The notes under the pieces were generated by a model. The model had not been told where the DNA came from. It searched no databases and worked only from the letters and a program-made list of their open reading frames with translations. Shown here piece after piece: positions 50,007 through 58,170 of a stretch of DNA of 64,000 nucleotides (positions within the stretch are counted from its first letter, which is position 1; every line of letters begins with the position of its first letter). The position numbers were made by a program, and so were the translations under genes. Source of the DNA: Clostridium sp. AM58-1XD (GTDB lineage: Bacteria > Bacillota > Clostridia > Lachnospirales > Lachnospiraceae); NCBI RefSeq assembly GCF_003464085.1, contig NZ_QSDR01000027.1:1-64000 (forward strand). Reading direction: 5' to 3'.

Positions 50007-50119
50007 GTTGCAAAAGTCGAATCCGCATTGCTACCAATACCAGATTTCGTTCCAGGCAGTGGCCAAGTCACTGCATCTGGTTTCGGCGGCAATGCTCTAT
50101 TCCTTTTTGCAACATCCTC
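50007..50119. repeat. Apical-core hairpin element, copy 3, nested in a terminator-like stem
   Basis: The core (50037-50081) has ATACCAGAT, a 29-nt apex (TTCGTTCCAGGCAGTGGCC then AAGTCACTGC) and ATCTGGT. Around it GCATTGC (50025) pairs with GCAATGC (50089), and GTTGCAAAAG (50007) with CTTTTTGCAAC (50103). So three paired shells surround the apex. The outermost shell matches the glyQS terminator arms (GAGGxTGxTGCAAAAAGGA). Confidence 0.75.
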
Positions 50120-50137
50120 GTTTATAAGGAGGACAAC

Positions 50138-51223
50138 ATGAGAAAATTATACAAAAGGGTAATGGCTTTAGCAATGACATTATGTTTATCAGTCGCATTA
50201 CCAATTACATCATTTGCAGATTATGACAGTAAAAGTGGTTTAAAAGATGAGGATTATCCCAGCAGGTATGTAAACAGTGATGGAGAAGTTATATTACAAT
50301 CGGAAGATTGGGAAGGAACACAGCCCTTTTTCGCAGGATATGCAATAGTGCGTACTTCAAAGCAAGCTGTACAGGAAGGTGAGTCTTGGATATTCAATTA
50401 TTCTATTATTAATGAAAGTGGAGCAACAATATCAACATTTAGCTTTGAAGGTTCTTATCTGTTAATACATGTTAAGTTTAACAGGTTTGTTGAAAATCCA
50501 GATGGTTATATATACTGGATTAGTTCATCAAACAGTGATGGGTTATATTATGTTATTGGTAAATTGGATGGTACTCGAGAATTGCATATTATACCAGAAT
50601 TATGTGCGTCATTTTCAGAAAAAGTTGATACAGTCTATACGATTGGAACATTTAGGGATGGGTCAGCAAATGTATATAAGGTAAGAACCGAAAAAAATAA
50701 TATGTTTGACTATAGAGAAAGCCATATAGTAGTAGGAAGTATTACTACAAATGGGGAGTTTTCAACCCAAATCAATCAGAAATCACAATATAAAACCGAA
50801 ATTATTCCTAAGTATGGCACTAAACAGTTTGCAGAAAACAAGGTCACTGGAGGCTGGAGAGAGGATGAAACAGGAAGGTGGTATGACAATGGGGATGGTA
50901 CATATCCGGTTAATCAATGGAAAGAGATAGGAGGAAAGCATTACTATTTTGGCGAAGATGGATACATGTTAAAGGATTGCTATACACCAGACGGGTATAG
51001 TTTAGATTTTGATGGCGCATGGAAAGAGGAAATCCCACAGATGACAGATGATAAGTTTAATGAGCTATATAAAAATGAACTCATTAATTTATATACCACA
51101 GGAATATTTGCTAATCAAGAAATATTCAGAGAAGCGGCAAGAGAATTTTTTGAAGATCCTGCATATGCAGAGCAAGTCATACAAGAGATAGAATCCAATT
51201 ATACTTTTGTGCCAGCACAATAA
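50138..51223 (+). CDS. Secreted protein with C-terminal cell-wall-binding repeat
   Basis: A 361-aa secreted protein. The signal peptide (about 1-29) ends ITSFADYD. A beta-rich body (about 40-235) has no recognised family. Then comes a binding repeat GGWREDETGRWYDNGDGTYP with QWKEIGGKHYYFGEDGYM, and a tail TTGIFANQEIFREAAREFF to IESNYTFVPAQ paralogous to the preceding gene. Probably attached to surface polymer. ATAAGGAGG precedes the ATG, only 19 nt after the repeat element. Confidence 0.75.
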   Translation: MRKLYKRVMALAMTLCLSVALPITSFADYDSKSGLKDEDYPSRYVNSDGEVILQSEDWEGTQPFFAGYAIVRTSKQAVQEGESWIFNYSIINESGATISTFSFEGSYLLIHVKFNRFVENPDGYIYWISSSNSDGLYYVIGKLDGTRELHIIPELCASFSEKVDTVYTIGTFRDGSANVYKVRTEKNNMFDYRESHIVVGSITTNGEFSTQINQKSQYKTEIIPKYGTKQFAENKVTGGWREDETGRWYDNGDGTYPVNQWKEIGGKHYYFGEDGYMLKDCYTPDGYSLDFDGAWKEEIPQMTDDKFNELYKNELINLYTTGIFANQEIFREAAREFFEDPAYAEQVIQEIESNYTFVPAQ

Positions 51224-51263
51224 GGTGGGTGGCAGCAAAGACAAATATAAAGAGGGGCAGAAG

Positions 51264-52109
51264 ATGAGGCGATTAATAACAGTAATACTGGTAACAGCAG
51301 TATATTTATCTGGTTGTAAAGAGAGCAATGTGAAAAACGCGAGTGTAGCTGGGACATCCACAGAAGAAACAACCATCAAAACAACAGAGGAATCGGTTGA
51401 GGAAACAACAGAAGAGGTAAAGAGCGAAACAGAAGAAGCTATTGAAGAACAGGAAACAGAGGAAATAATTAAAGGACCAGAAACAGAGGAAAGCAGTATA
51501 AGCAGCAGCCAGGAAACTATTGCTGCAGAAACAGTATTAGGAGGGAAAAAGGAGGATAAAAAAGAAGAGCAACAGTGGAAACAGGCGTATATCAAATATA
51601 TAACAGAAGAGTGGGAAGCGCTGGAATTAGAGCGTGGGAACACAGACGCTATTTATTCATATAGTTTAATATACTTAAATAATGATGACATACCAGAGCT
51701 ATTTGTTAAATATGATTCAGGTGGTGCTTTTTGCTATTATAATGGTGAACAACTGGAGCATGTAGTGTTAACTGGATGGGGAGAGGTTCCTTTATATATA
51801 GAGCGCCAGAACCTTTTTTTCGCATCAGGAGGTAAGATGGGGGTATATGATGATGTTATTTATTCTATAAGAGATAATCACATAATAGAACTATATCGTG
51901 GAGATTTTTGGACTCTTATGGGAGATGACTTCAAATTGGACGAACAGGGCAACCCATGCTGGCAATATTTTTGGAATGGTGAAGAAGTGGCTTCGGAAGA
52001 AGAATATAAGCAGAAGATATCTTCAGTATTTGATGAGAGTAAAGCCATAAGCGTTGTTGGTAATAGCTATGACAAATATGAAATCATAGAAGCAATTAAT
52101 AGTTTTTAA
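51264..52109 (+). CDS. Predicted lipoprotein with acidic Thr/Glu linker
   Basis: A 281-aa lipoprotein. The lipobox is YLSGC (C18). A long Thr/Glu/Ser-rich linker (about 30-110) projects a C-terminal domain with SLIYLNNDDIPELFVKYDSGG, an Asp-rich motif like the DMDLDGMPELMVF of the sigma fusion. Such Asp-rich strand-loop motifs are common in surface proteins and may bind calcium. ATG 51264 follows GAGGGGC. The shared motif suggests a functional link to the sigma-fusion exterior domain. Confidence 0.72.
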   Translation: MRRLITVILVTAVYLSGCKESNVKNASVAGTSTEETTIKTTEESVEETTEEVKSETEEAIEEQETEEIIKGPETEESSISSSQETIAAETVLGGKKEDKKEEQQWKQAYIKYITEEWEALELERGNTDAIYSYSLIYLNNDDIPELFVKYDSGGAFCYYNGEQLEHVVLTGWGEVPLYIERQNLFFASGGKMGVYDDVIYSIRDNHIIELYRGDFWTLMGDDFKLDEQGNPCWQYFWNGEEVASEEEYKQKISSVFDESKAISVVGNSYDKYEIIEAINSF

Positions 52110-52194
52110 TCACAAGAGTTATGTTGTAAAGGGTGGATTACCCCACCAAATACAACATGACTGGCGGCTCATTTGTGGCGAATGGAAAGGCAGT

Positions 52195-52211
52195 TATGGG
52201 AAAGGAGCAGA
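52195..52211 (+). repeat. 17-bp direct repeat, right copy
   Basis: TATGGGAAAGGAGCAGA again, 58 nt before tnpV. It marks the change from AT-rich to GC-rich sequence. It opens a 13-codon frame MGKEQNLSESCHI. Confidence 0.5.
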
Positions 52212-52268
52212 ACCTTAGCGAAAGCTGTCACATCTGAACTTTTATTACCACAAAGGAAGGAGCCAGAT

Positions 52269-52622
52269 ATGGAACTGACTTATACAAAGTGCGGGGACTA
52301 TTATATCCCGGACATCGCCCTGTCGGACACGGCGGACTATCAGATCGGCAGATATGGCCGGATGCGGCTTCGCTGCTTAAAGGAACACCACCCCGGCGTC
52401 TACTCCCACATGCTCTTGTCGGAAACGCTCTGGCGGCATCTGGCGGAGATCGACGCGGCCTGCAACGAGCGGCTGGACAGGCTCATCCCGGCTATGGCGG
52501 CGCGTGAGGGCGTGACGGAGGCCCTGAAAGCGTCCAATCAGATGGAATGGGTGGGCCGTATGAACAGCATCCGGCACCGTGCCGAGGAAATGGTTCTGGA
52601 CGAGCTGGTCTATGCACGGTGA
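52269..52622 (+). CDS. tnpV: Transposon-encoded protein TnpV
   Basis: A 117-aa protein like TnpV of Tn4451-type clostridial mobilizable transposons. It opens MELTYTKCGDYYIPDIALSD, then YGRMRLRCLKEHHPGVYSHMLLS, TLWRHLAEIDAACNERLDRL and a helical tail. The molecular role is not established; it is not required for the large-resolvase reaction in the model element. AAGGAAGGAG precedes ATG 52269. The GC-rich codons contrast sharply with the island just upstream. Confidence 0.82.
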   Translation: MELTYTKCGDYYIPDIALSDTADYQIGRYGRMRLRCLKEHHPGVYSHMLLSETLWRHLAEIDAACNERLDRLIPAMAAREGVTEALKASNQMEWVGRMNSIRHRAEEMVLDELVYAR

Positions 52623-52631
52623 TAAATCCAC

Positions 52632-52667
52632 AAAAACAGGCGCAGTCAAGATGCTGCGCCTGTTTTT
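52632..52667. terminator. Bidirectional terminator after tnpV
   Basis: AAAAACAGGCGCAG and CTGCGCCTGTTTTT flank an 8-nt loop between convergent genes. Confidence 0.85.
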
Positions 52668-53568
52668 ATGTCTTGGACCCCTTGGCCCGGCTCTTGTAGA
52701 CGTTGTACCGGTTTTTGCACTGGGGGCCGCAAAAGACGGCGCTGGGCCGGGTGGCGACAAACGCCTTTTGACATTGCCTGCATACGCGCAGGCTGTTTTG
52801 CTCGTCCGTCAGCGCGAAGCTGAACATCATCTGGACGCCCAGCAGCAGGGAATGGAAATCCCACACGAGGGTCGGCCTGTCCAGCAGGGCGATGTGGTAG
52901 GAGGGCGCTATACCGTCAAAGGCGGTCATGGCCTGCCGCATCAGGCCGCGCGTCTCCTCATTCAGCGTATCTTCATCCTCATAATAGAACCTCGCCGTCC
53001 AGAACAGAAAGGCCCAGTCCTTGAACTGCTTGAGAAGCCAGTCATACGGCTCGGCGTACTCCCTCTGAAAGCTCATGTTCATGGCCATAGGCTTGTCACT
53101 GAAGGTCATGGCCAGCGCCAGCATGGTCCGGTCGCCTGTAATATTCCACATGGATTCAATCCCCTGCTTCTTGAAATCCGGCTTCCCAAAGGGATAAAAA
53201 TGTGAGATGTAATCGTCCGTCCCCAGAGATTCCTCCTTGATAAAGTTGTTCTTCGGCAGATAGACTGCCTCGTAGTCCATAAAATTGGGCGTGGTGGGCA
53301 GCGCGGTCATGAAACCCAGCAGCCCGTAACGGGACACAAAATCCAGTGCGGCCTTTTGAATCTCCAAATCCTCCGAGCGCCTCATCAGCAGAAGCCCCAC
53401 GTTCAAGGCGTCCAGCACCAGCGCCTCCGCCACTTTCAGGGGGTCGTATACCTCCGGCTTCGCGTCCTTGGCCGGGGTCACATACCGGCTCTCGTCCGCC
53501 GCCGACCTCAACTCATATCGGTCATAGCGCACCCAGTGGGCGCTTGTCTTTTGAAACAGATTGTTCAT
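52666..53568 (-). CDS. Mobile-element protein with C-terminal zinc finger, unknown function
   Basis: A 300-aa cytoplasmic protein. The helical body has no assigned family. The C-terminus carries a four-cysteine finger, CRQCQKAFVATRP-AVFCGPQC, followed by basic KNRYNVYKSRAKG, similar to CGNR-type treble-clef fingers and suggesting nucleic-acid binding. ATG 53568 follows AGGGGAGAC on the minus strand. Such genes recur on clostridial mobilizable elements. Accessory or regulatory role is inference. Confidence 0.6.
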   Translation of the reverse strand: MNNLFQKTSAHWVRYDRYELRSAADESRYVTPAKDAKPEVYDPLKVAEALVLDALNVGLLLMRRSEDLEIQKAALDFVSRYGLLGFMTALPTTPNFMDYEAVYLPKNNFIKEESLGTDDYISHFYPFGKPDFKKQGIESMWNITGDRTMLALAMTFSDKPMAMNMSFQREYAEPYDWLLKQFKDWAFLFWTARFYYEDEDTLNEETRGLMRQAMTAFDGIAPSYHIALLDRPTLVWDFHSLLLGVQMMFSFALTDEQNSLRVCRQCQKAFVATRPSAVFCGPQCKNRYNVYKSRAKGSKT

Positions 53569-53627
53569 TGTCTCCCCTTCCGTCCTTCTATGTAATCTAA
53601 ACGACAAAATATGATATTACTATTGTA

Positions 53628-54380
53628 TCAGCCGTCCCCGCCGCCGTCAAGGGCGGCGTTTATCCCGCCCTCCAGAAACGCGCGCTGGCGGATAGAAAGG
53701 CCGCGCCCCGCTTTCGCTCTGGCAGCGAGCACCCGGAGCAGCTCTTTTTGCAGCTTCCTGACGATCACCGCCCGCGTCTTTCGGATGTTCCGGTCACACT
53801 GGCCCCGTATCCGCCCCACCTCGGCGCAGGAGAGCTGGCGGATAAAATGCCAGTAGAAAATTTCCTTGTGATCGTCCCGCAGGCGGCGCAGCATCCCGGA
53901 GAGCGCCGCGTCCGCCGTCAGCTCGTGCAGCTCAAAGGGGCAGTCGTGAATGAGGTCTATAAAATTGCCGCTCATCAACTGCCTCTGGCGCGGCTCCATG
54001 AAGGAGGCTGGAAAAACGGCCCCGTCCATCGCCCTCCCATACTCCAGCGGAACGTCGCCCCGGCTTATTTCGTGATCCCGAAGCCTGCGGGCCTCGTTGC
54101 TTGCCAGCTTGTCCCATTCGGCAATCACTTTCTTGAATTCTTCCGGCGTTCTGGCGGCGTTCTCCAGACGGTCCAGCGCGGCCCGTTTCAGCTCGCGCTT
54201 GAGCATCGCCCTTTCCGGTTCCGGTTCGTCCTCCGGCTCCGGTTCGGGAGGACGTTCCTCCCGCTCCAGCTCCGCTTCAAGGGCCTGCTCCCGCTCCAGC
54301 GCCAGCTCCGCCTCGATTCGTTCTGGCAGTCCGGGGGCTGAACCCTCGTCCTCCCACTCCACCGTGCCGTCAACCGTCAT
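53628..54380 (-). CDS. Sigma-70 region-4-like regulatory protein of the element
   Basis: A 250-aa protein. The N-terminal third is highly acidic (Glu/Pro-rich, about 15-60). The middle is helical. The C-terminal part, LRRLRDDHKEIFYWHFIRQL then SCAEVGRIRGQCDRNIRKTR, resembles sigma region 4 with a helix-turn-helix. Region 2 is not evident, so it may be an atypical sigma factor or a DNA-binding regulator. GGGGGTGAGATC precedes the ATG at 54380. It lies 59 nt downstream of the zinc-finger gene on the same strand. Confidence 0.6.
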   Translation of the reverse strand: MTVDGTVEWEDEGSAPGLPERIEAELALEREQALEAELEREERPPEPEPEDEPEPERAMLKRELKRAALDRLENAARTPEEFKKVIAEWDKLASNEARRLRDHEISRGDVPLEYGRAMDGAVFPASFMEPRQRQLMSGNFIDLIHDCPFELHELTADAALSGMLRRLRDDHKEIFYWHFIRQLSCAEVGRIRGQCDRNIRKTRAVIVRKLQKELLRVLAARAKAGRGLSIRQRAFLEGGINAALDGGGDG

Positions 54381-54581
54381 GATCTCACCCCCTGAAAAAT
54401 AATTTCACAATTTCGTGTAAACAGTTCCGCTTTGCCCCCTGTTTTTCTCCTATCAGTATAGGGAGGTAATCTGCTGCTGCATTTAACAGGTTACTTGCTC
54501 TATGGAGAGAGGCCGTAAGGATCATTTGTAGGCCCGCCGCTGGGGAGAGCGCGGCATGGGCCTGCACGACCGGCGCGGCAT

Positions 54582-54626
54582 ACAGTCCCGGACGCATTGA
54601 CATCAGGTGTCCGGGACTGTTTTTTC
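54582..54626 (+). terminator. Terminator upstream of tnpW
   Basis: ACAGTCCCGGAC (54582) and GTCCGGGACTGT (54609) with a 15-nt loop and six T. No gene precedes it on this strand within the 336-nt gap, so it may act as an attenuator in the tnpW/tnpX leader or shield against outside transcription. Confidence 0.75.
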
Positions 54627-54716
54627 TCCCTCCCCAAAAACGGCATACATCGCACGGAACGCTTTTACCAACATTATACAGGGGTTGCGGCCATAACGCA
54701 AGAAAGAGAGGTACGA

Positions 54717-54920
54717 TTGACAGAGAAGGGCTTTGCATATCTGACACGCCGTATTGGTTCCACCACCTACAAGGTCAAGGTGCATTTCAGCGACGCCGGC
54801 ACGGAGACGATGGCGGATAAAATCATGCGGATGATTCAAAATGAGGCGCTGACAAACAGCCCGGATTGTGGTACAATGAAAGCGCCACAAATGAGCCGTC
54901 AGTCTGGAAGGAGCGCCTAA
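54717..54920 (+). CDS. tnpW: Transposon-encoded protein TnpW
   Basis: A 67-aa protein. LTRRIGSTTYKVKVHFSDAG then TETMADKIMRMIQNEAL matches TnpW-type proteins of Tn4451-like elements as I know them. I use TTG 54717, preceded by AGAGAGG; the frame is open upstream to 54597, but that part overlaps the terminator. Its stop overlaps the recombinase start by one base (TAATG), indicating coupled translation. Confidence 0.75.
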   Translation: MTEKGFAYLTRRIGSTTYKVKVHFSDAGTETMADKIMRMIQNEALTNSPDCGTMKAPQMSRQSGRSA

Positions 54921-56731
54921 TGGCAACCAGACAGACGGAAACAGAGCTTATCACCGCGCTATACGAGCGCCTGTCCCGCGACGACGAGCTTTCAGGGGAC
55001 AGTAATTCCATAATGAATCAGAAAAAACGGCTGGAGGACTACGCAAGGCAGAACGCCTTCCCCAATCCCCGCCACTATACGGACGACGGATTTTCAGGCG
55101 GAAACTTTGAACGGCCCGACTGGAAGCGGCTGATCGCGGACATCGAGGCGGGCAGGGTAAACTGCGTCATCGCCTGTGACATGAGCCGGGTGGGACGCGA
55201 TTACTTACAGACCGGCTTCTATACGGAGGTTTTGTTCCGCCAGCGGGGTGTGCGCTTTATCGCCATCGGCAACGGCGTGGACAGCGCCGACCAGAACAGC
55301 GGCGAGTTCGCCCCGTTCCTCAATATCATGAACGAGTGGTATCTGCGCGATTGCAGCCGGAAACAGAAAGCGGCCTATCAGGTGCGTGGCAAATCCGGCA
55401 AGCCGACCACCAACAGCGTAATCTATGGCTACCGGAAGGACCCGGAGGACAAGCACCACTGGCTGATCGACGGGGAGGCCGCCGCCGTGGTGCGGCGCAT
55501 CTTCCGGCTGAGCATCGAGGGGCACGGCGGTTATGAGATCGCAAGAATTCTGCGTGATGAACGGGTCGAGTGCCCGTCCTATTACATGGCCGCGAAGGGC
55601 TATGGGCGCTGGAAGAAAGCGTTAGAGAAAGCGGAACCATATAACTGGTACGGCAATACTGTGTGCACGATTCTTTCCAAACCGGAATACATGGGCCACA
55701 CGGTCAACTTCCGTTCCCACAAGGAATCGTATAAGGACAAACGGGCGGTGCGCCACCCGCCGGAGGAGTGGCTGGTGTTTGAGAACACCCACGAGGCCAT
55801 CGTGGACGCGGAAACGTGGCGGCTTGCCCAGCAGGTGAAAAGGACGGTGCGGCGCACGGACACCACCGGCGAGGCCAATCCCCTGACGGGGCTGGTGTAC
55901 TGCGCGGACTGCGGCGCGAAGATGTACAACCACCGTGGCGGGCGCAAAAAGTACCCGGACAAGGGACAAGACCCCGCCACCGGCCTTTACCCCGCCGACA
56001 GCTATGACTGCTCCACCTATACCCTGACGTTCCAGAACATGACGAACAAGTGCTGTTCCCATCACATCAGCACAAAGGCGCTGCGGGCGCTGATTCTGGA
56101 AACCATCCAAATGGTGAGCCGCTACGCGATTTCCAATGAGACGGAATTTACCCAGCGGGTGCGGGAGGCGTCACAGCTCCGGCAGGCGGAGGCCGCGAAG
56201 GACCGGAAACGGAAGCTGAACCGCGACCGCAAGCGGAGCGCCGAGCTGGACGGCTTGATTAAGAAGCTCTATGAAGCCTTTGCCACGGGCAAGCTCACGG
56301 AGAGGCGGTTCGAGCTGCTGTCCGGCGAGTATGAGCGGGAGCAGGCGGAGCTGGACGAGGCCATCGGTAAGGCGCAGGTGGAGCTGGACGCTTTCAATGA
56401 GGACACGGCGAAAGCCGGACAGTTCCTCGCGCTGGCGAAGAAGTACACAGACTTTACCGAACTTACAACGCCGATGCTCCATGAGTTTATCGAGAAAATC
56501 CTCGTTCACGCGCCGGACCGCTCCAGCGGGGAGCGTGTGCAGGAGGTGGAGATTCACTTGAAATTCATCGGCAAATTTGACGTGCCGCTGCCGGAGCCGA
56601 CGCCGGAGGAACTGGCGGAGGAAGAACGGCGGCGCAAACGCCACGCTGCCAACCACAGGAAATACCTGCGCAAGAAAGAGCGGGAGCGGCAAAAGAAGCT
56701 GGCCACCGGACAGGAACCTGAAACAATTTAA
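54920..56731 (+). CDS. tnpX: Large serine recombinase (TnpX-like)
   Basis: A 603-aa site-specific recombinase that should excise and insert the element. The resolvase catalytic domain (about 10-150) has the nucleophile serine in ALYERLSRDDELSGDSNSI and the arginine cluster in CDMSRVGRDYLQ. The recombinase domain (about 170-290) follows, then a zinc-ribbon with YCADCGAKMYNH and CCSHHIS, a coiled coil, and a basic tail RRRKRHAANHRKYLRKKER. ATG 54920 follows GGAAGGAG. Confidence 0.93.
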   Translation: MATRQTETELITALYERLSRDDELSGDSNSIMNQKKRLEDYARQNAFPNPRHYTDDGFSGGNFERPDWKRLIADIEAGRVNCVIACDMSRVGRDYLQTGFYTEVLFRQRGVRFIAIGNGVDSADQNSGEFAPFLNIMNEWYLRDCSRKQKAAYQVRGKSGKPTTNSVIYGYRKDPEDKHHWLIDGEAAAVVRRIFRLSIEGHGGYEIARILRDERVECPSYYMAAKGYGRWKKALEKAEPYNWYGNTVCTILSKPEYMGHTVNFRSHKESYKDKRAVRHPPEEWLVFENTHEAIVDAETWRLAQQVKRTVRRTDTTGEANPLTGLVYCADCGAKMYNHRGGRKKYPDKGQDPATGLYPADSYDCSTYTLTFQNMTNKCCSHHISTKALRALILETIQMVSRYAISNETEFTQRVREASQLRQAEAAKDRKRKLNRDRKRSAELDGLIKKLYEAFATGKLTERRFELLSGEYEREQAELDEAIGKAQVELDAFNEDTAKAGQFLALAKKYTDFTELTTPMLHEFIEKILVHAPDRSSGERVQEVEIHLKFIGKFDVPLPEPTPEELAEEERRRKRHAANHRKYLRKKERERQKKLATGQEPETI

Positions 56732-56747
56732 TAACCAACCTTACGCC

Positions 56748-56781
56748 AAGTGGCCCGTGATTTTTCACGGGCCACTTTTGC
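56748..56781 (+). terminator. tnpX terminator
   Basis: AAGTGGCCCGTGA and TCACGGGCCACTT form a 13-bp stem with a T-rich 4-nt loop, then TT. Confidence 0.85.
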
Positions 56782-56806
56782 GTGCAAAAAAAATGGAGGT
56801 AGTGGA

Positions 56807-57079
56807 ATGAAAATCATCAGAAGGAATGAATATATCGCCGTGCCGGTTCGCCCCCTTCGGAGCGGCGCGCTGTCCGTCCGGGCCAAAGGGATGCTTATGG
56901 TGCTGTTCAGTCTGCCGGAGGACCGGGCGCTGACGGACTACGAACTTGTCTCCGCCTGCCGGATGACGCTGGAGGACGTGTCCGAGGTGGCGCGGGAGCT
57001 GGAGCAGGCCGGGTATCTCGTCCGCGAGGGCGGCGCGCTCCGTGTATTTGACGCCCCTCTGGACGACGGCGAACTTTAA
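56807..57079 (+). CDS. Small winged-helix-like protein of the mobile element
   Basis: A 90-aa protein, RNEYIAVPVRPLRSGALSVR then AKGMLMVLFSLPEDRALTDY and SEVARELEQAGYLVREGG. This matches the N-terminal helix-turn-helix of replication-initiator-like proteins found on many clostridial elements, but without a replication domain. Probably a regulator. TGGAGG lies 7 nt before ATG 56807. Confidence 0.7.
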   Translation: MKIIRRNEYIAVPVRPLRSGALSVRAKGMLMVLFSLPEDRALTDYELVSACRMTLEDVSEVARELEQAGYLVREGGALRVFDAPLDDGEL

Positions 57080-57288
57080 CGCTTGTGGGAACAGCGAACG
57101 AAAGCGGCCTTTTGTGCCGGTTCTTCACGGGACAGCGCCACGCCGGTCAGCGAAGCCGGTTCCCTGTTCCGCTGGTAAATTCACGGTTCCGCACGGCTTC
57201 ACGCGAAACGGCGAAACCCAATATGCGCCCCCATGAACTGGACTACGCCGGAGGCGCTTTTATTTGATGGAGACAACTCACCAGACCG

Positions 57289-57342
57289 CGCCGGACGGCG
57301 AACGCGGCTCGCCGCAGAGAAAAACCGTTTCGCCGTCCGGCG
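57289..57342. other. 14-bp perfect inverted repeat before the small HTH gene
   Basis: CGCCGGACGGCGAA (57289) and TTCGCCGTCCGGCG (57329) with a 26-nt spacer. It ends 10 nt before AAAGGAGG of the next gene, so it could mask or expose that site. The rest of 57080-57288 has short GC-rich repeats and no gene I trust. Confidence 0.55.
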
Positions 57343-57364
57343 CACCAAAAAAGGAGGCAGCTTG

Positions 57365-57574
57365 ATGAACACGAGGAACGAAATCAAGGCTTACATCGTC
57401 CGCGAGGGCATGACCATGAGCGAGGTGGTGGAGAAGCTGGCGGAGGAACATGGCTGGAGCGCCAGCGTCCCCAACCTGTCCGGCAAGCTCCGGCGCGGCT
57501 CCCTGCGCTACCGGGAGGCCGTGGAGCTGGCCGACGTGCTGGGCTATGAAATCGTGTGGAGGAAACGAAAGTAA
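57365..57574 (+). CDS. Small HTH-like protein of the mobile element
   Basis: A 69-aa protein, MNTRNEIKAYIVREGMTMSE then VPNLSGKLRRGSLRYREAVE and ELADVLGYEIVWRKRK. This is the pattern of short XRE-like DNA-binding proteins common on clostridial mobilizable elements. AAAGGAGG lies 8 nt upstream of ATG 57365. It probably regulates mobilization genes. Confidence 0.7.
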   Translation: MNTRNEIKAYIVREGMTMSEVVEKLAEEHGWSASVPNLSGKLRRGSLRYREAVELADVLGYEIVWRKRK

Positions 57575-57634
57575 CAACATCATCGGGGCGGTCTGCGTCA
57601 AGCGGGCCGCCCTTTTTCTGTTTATGGAGGATTC

Positions 57635-57970
57635 ATGGGAAAAGAAAAAACAGGCGGCATTTATTTCAAGGTGTCGGACAGGGACCGGGCGCTGATTGAG
57701 CAGAAGATGGAGCTGGCGAATGTCCATAACATGAGTGCCTATATCCGTAAGATGTGCATCGACGGCTACATCATCCGGCTCGACCTGCCGGAGCTGGACA
57801 AGTGCGCGAAGTACCTGCGGGCGGCGTCCAACAACTTAAACCAGATTGCGCGGCGGGTCAACTCTGGCGGTGGGTACTACCCGGACAAAATTGACGAGAT
57901 TCAGACCGCGCTGGCCGAGAACCGGGCGCTGTTTGGCAGCATTTTGGAACAGCTTTCTAAAATCAACTGA
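57635..57970 (+). CDS. mobC: MobC-like relaxosome accessory protein
   Basis: A 111-aa ribbon-helix-helix type protein. KVSDRDRALIEQKMELANVH then MSAYIRKMCIDGYI forms the N-terminal RHH. ELDKCAKYLRAASNNLNQIA then RVNSGG is the MobC-family core. It would bind near oriT and assist the relaxase. It lies 30 nt before the oriT candidate and 200 nt before the relaxase. ATGGAGG precedes the ATG. Confidence 0.85.
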   Translation: MGKEKTGGIYFKVSDRDRALIEQKMELANVHNMSAYIRKMCIDGYIIRLDLPELDKCAKYLRAASNNLNQIARRVNSGGGYYPDKIDEIQTALAENRALFGSILEQLSKIN

Positions 57971-58001
57971 CGTGGGCAGATCAGAGGAACCAAAAATCAG
58001 A

Positions 58002-58090
58002 ACGACAAAATGTCGTTTTGATTTTGCAGTCTGGTGGGCGACAAAAATTCGGCCACCAGAAAATCAAACGGGCAAAATGTCCGCTTGATT
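58002..58090. other. Candidate origin of transfer
   Basis: An extended near-symmetric region: ACGACA/TGTCGT hairpin (58002-58016), TTTGATTTT then TCTGGTGG (58030), a 15-nt centre, CCACCAGA (58053) then AAATCAAA, and a matching CGGGCA-AAA-TGTCCG hairpin (58069-58083). Such symmetric repeats between mobC and the relaxase gene are what an oriT looks like. The nick site cannot be named from sequence. Confidence 0.6.
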
Positions 58091-58170
58091 TTTCAGGTGT
58101 CATTTTGCCATCCAAAGAATCAAGAACATGGGGAGCATTTTGCGCTTCACGTCAAAGCATTTGAAAGAGG

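Noticed and set aside
52579..53205. 208-codon plus-strand open frame overlapping the zinc-finger gene
   Set aside because: It overlaps the tnpV end and a terminator, and the minus-strand gene has a ribosome-binding site and a four-Cys finger.
53628..54380. Full ECF sigma factor
   Set aside because: Only a region-4-like part is visible and the rest is acidic low-complexity and helical; kept as a region-4-like regulator instead.
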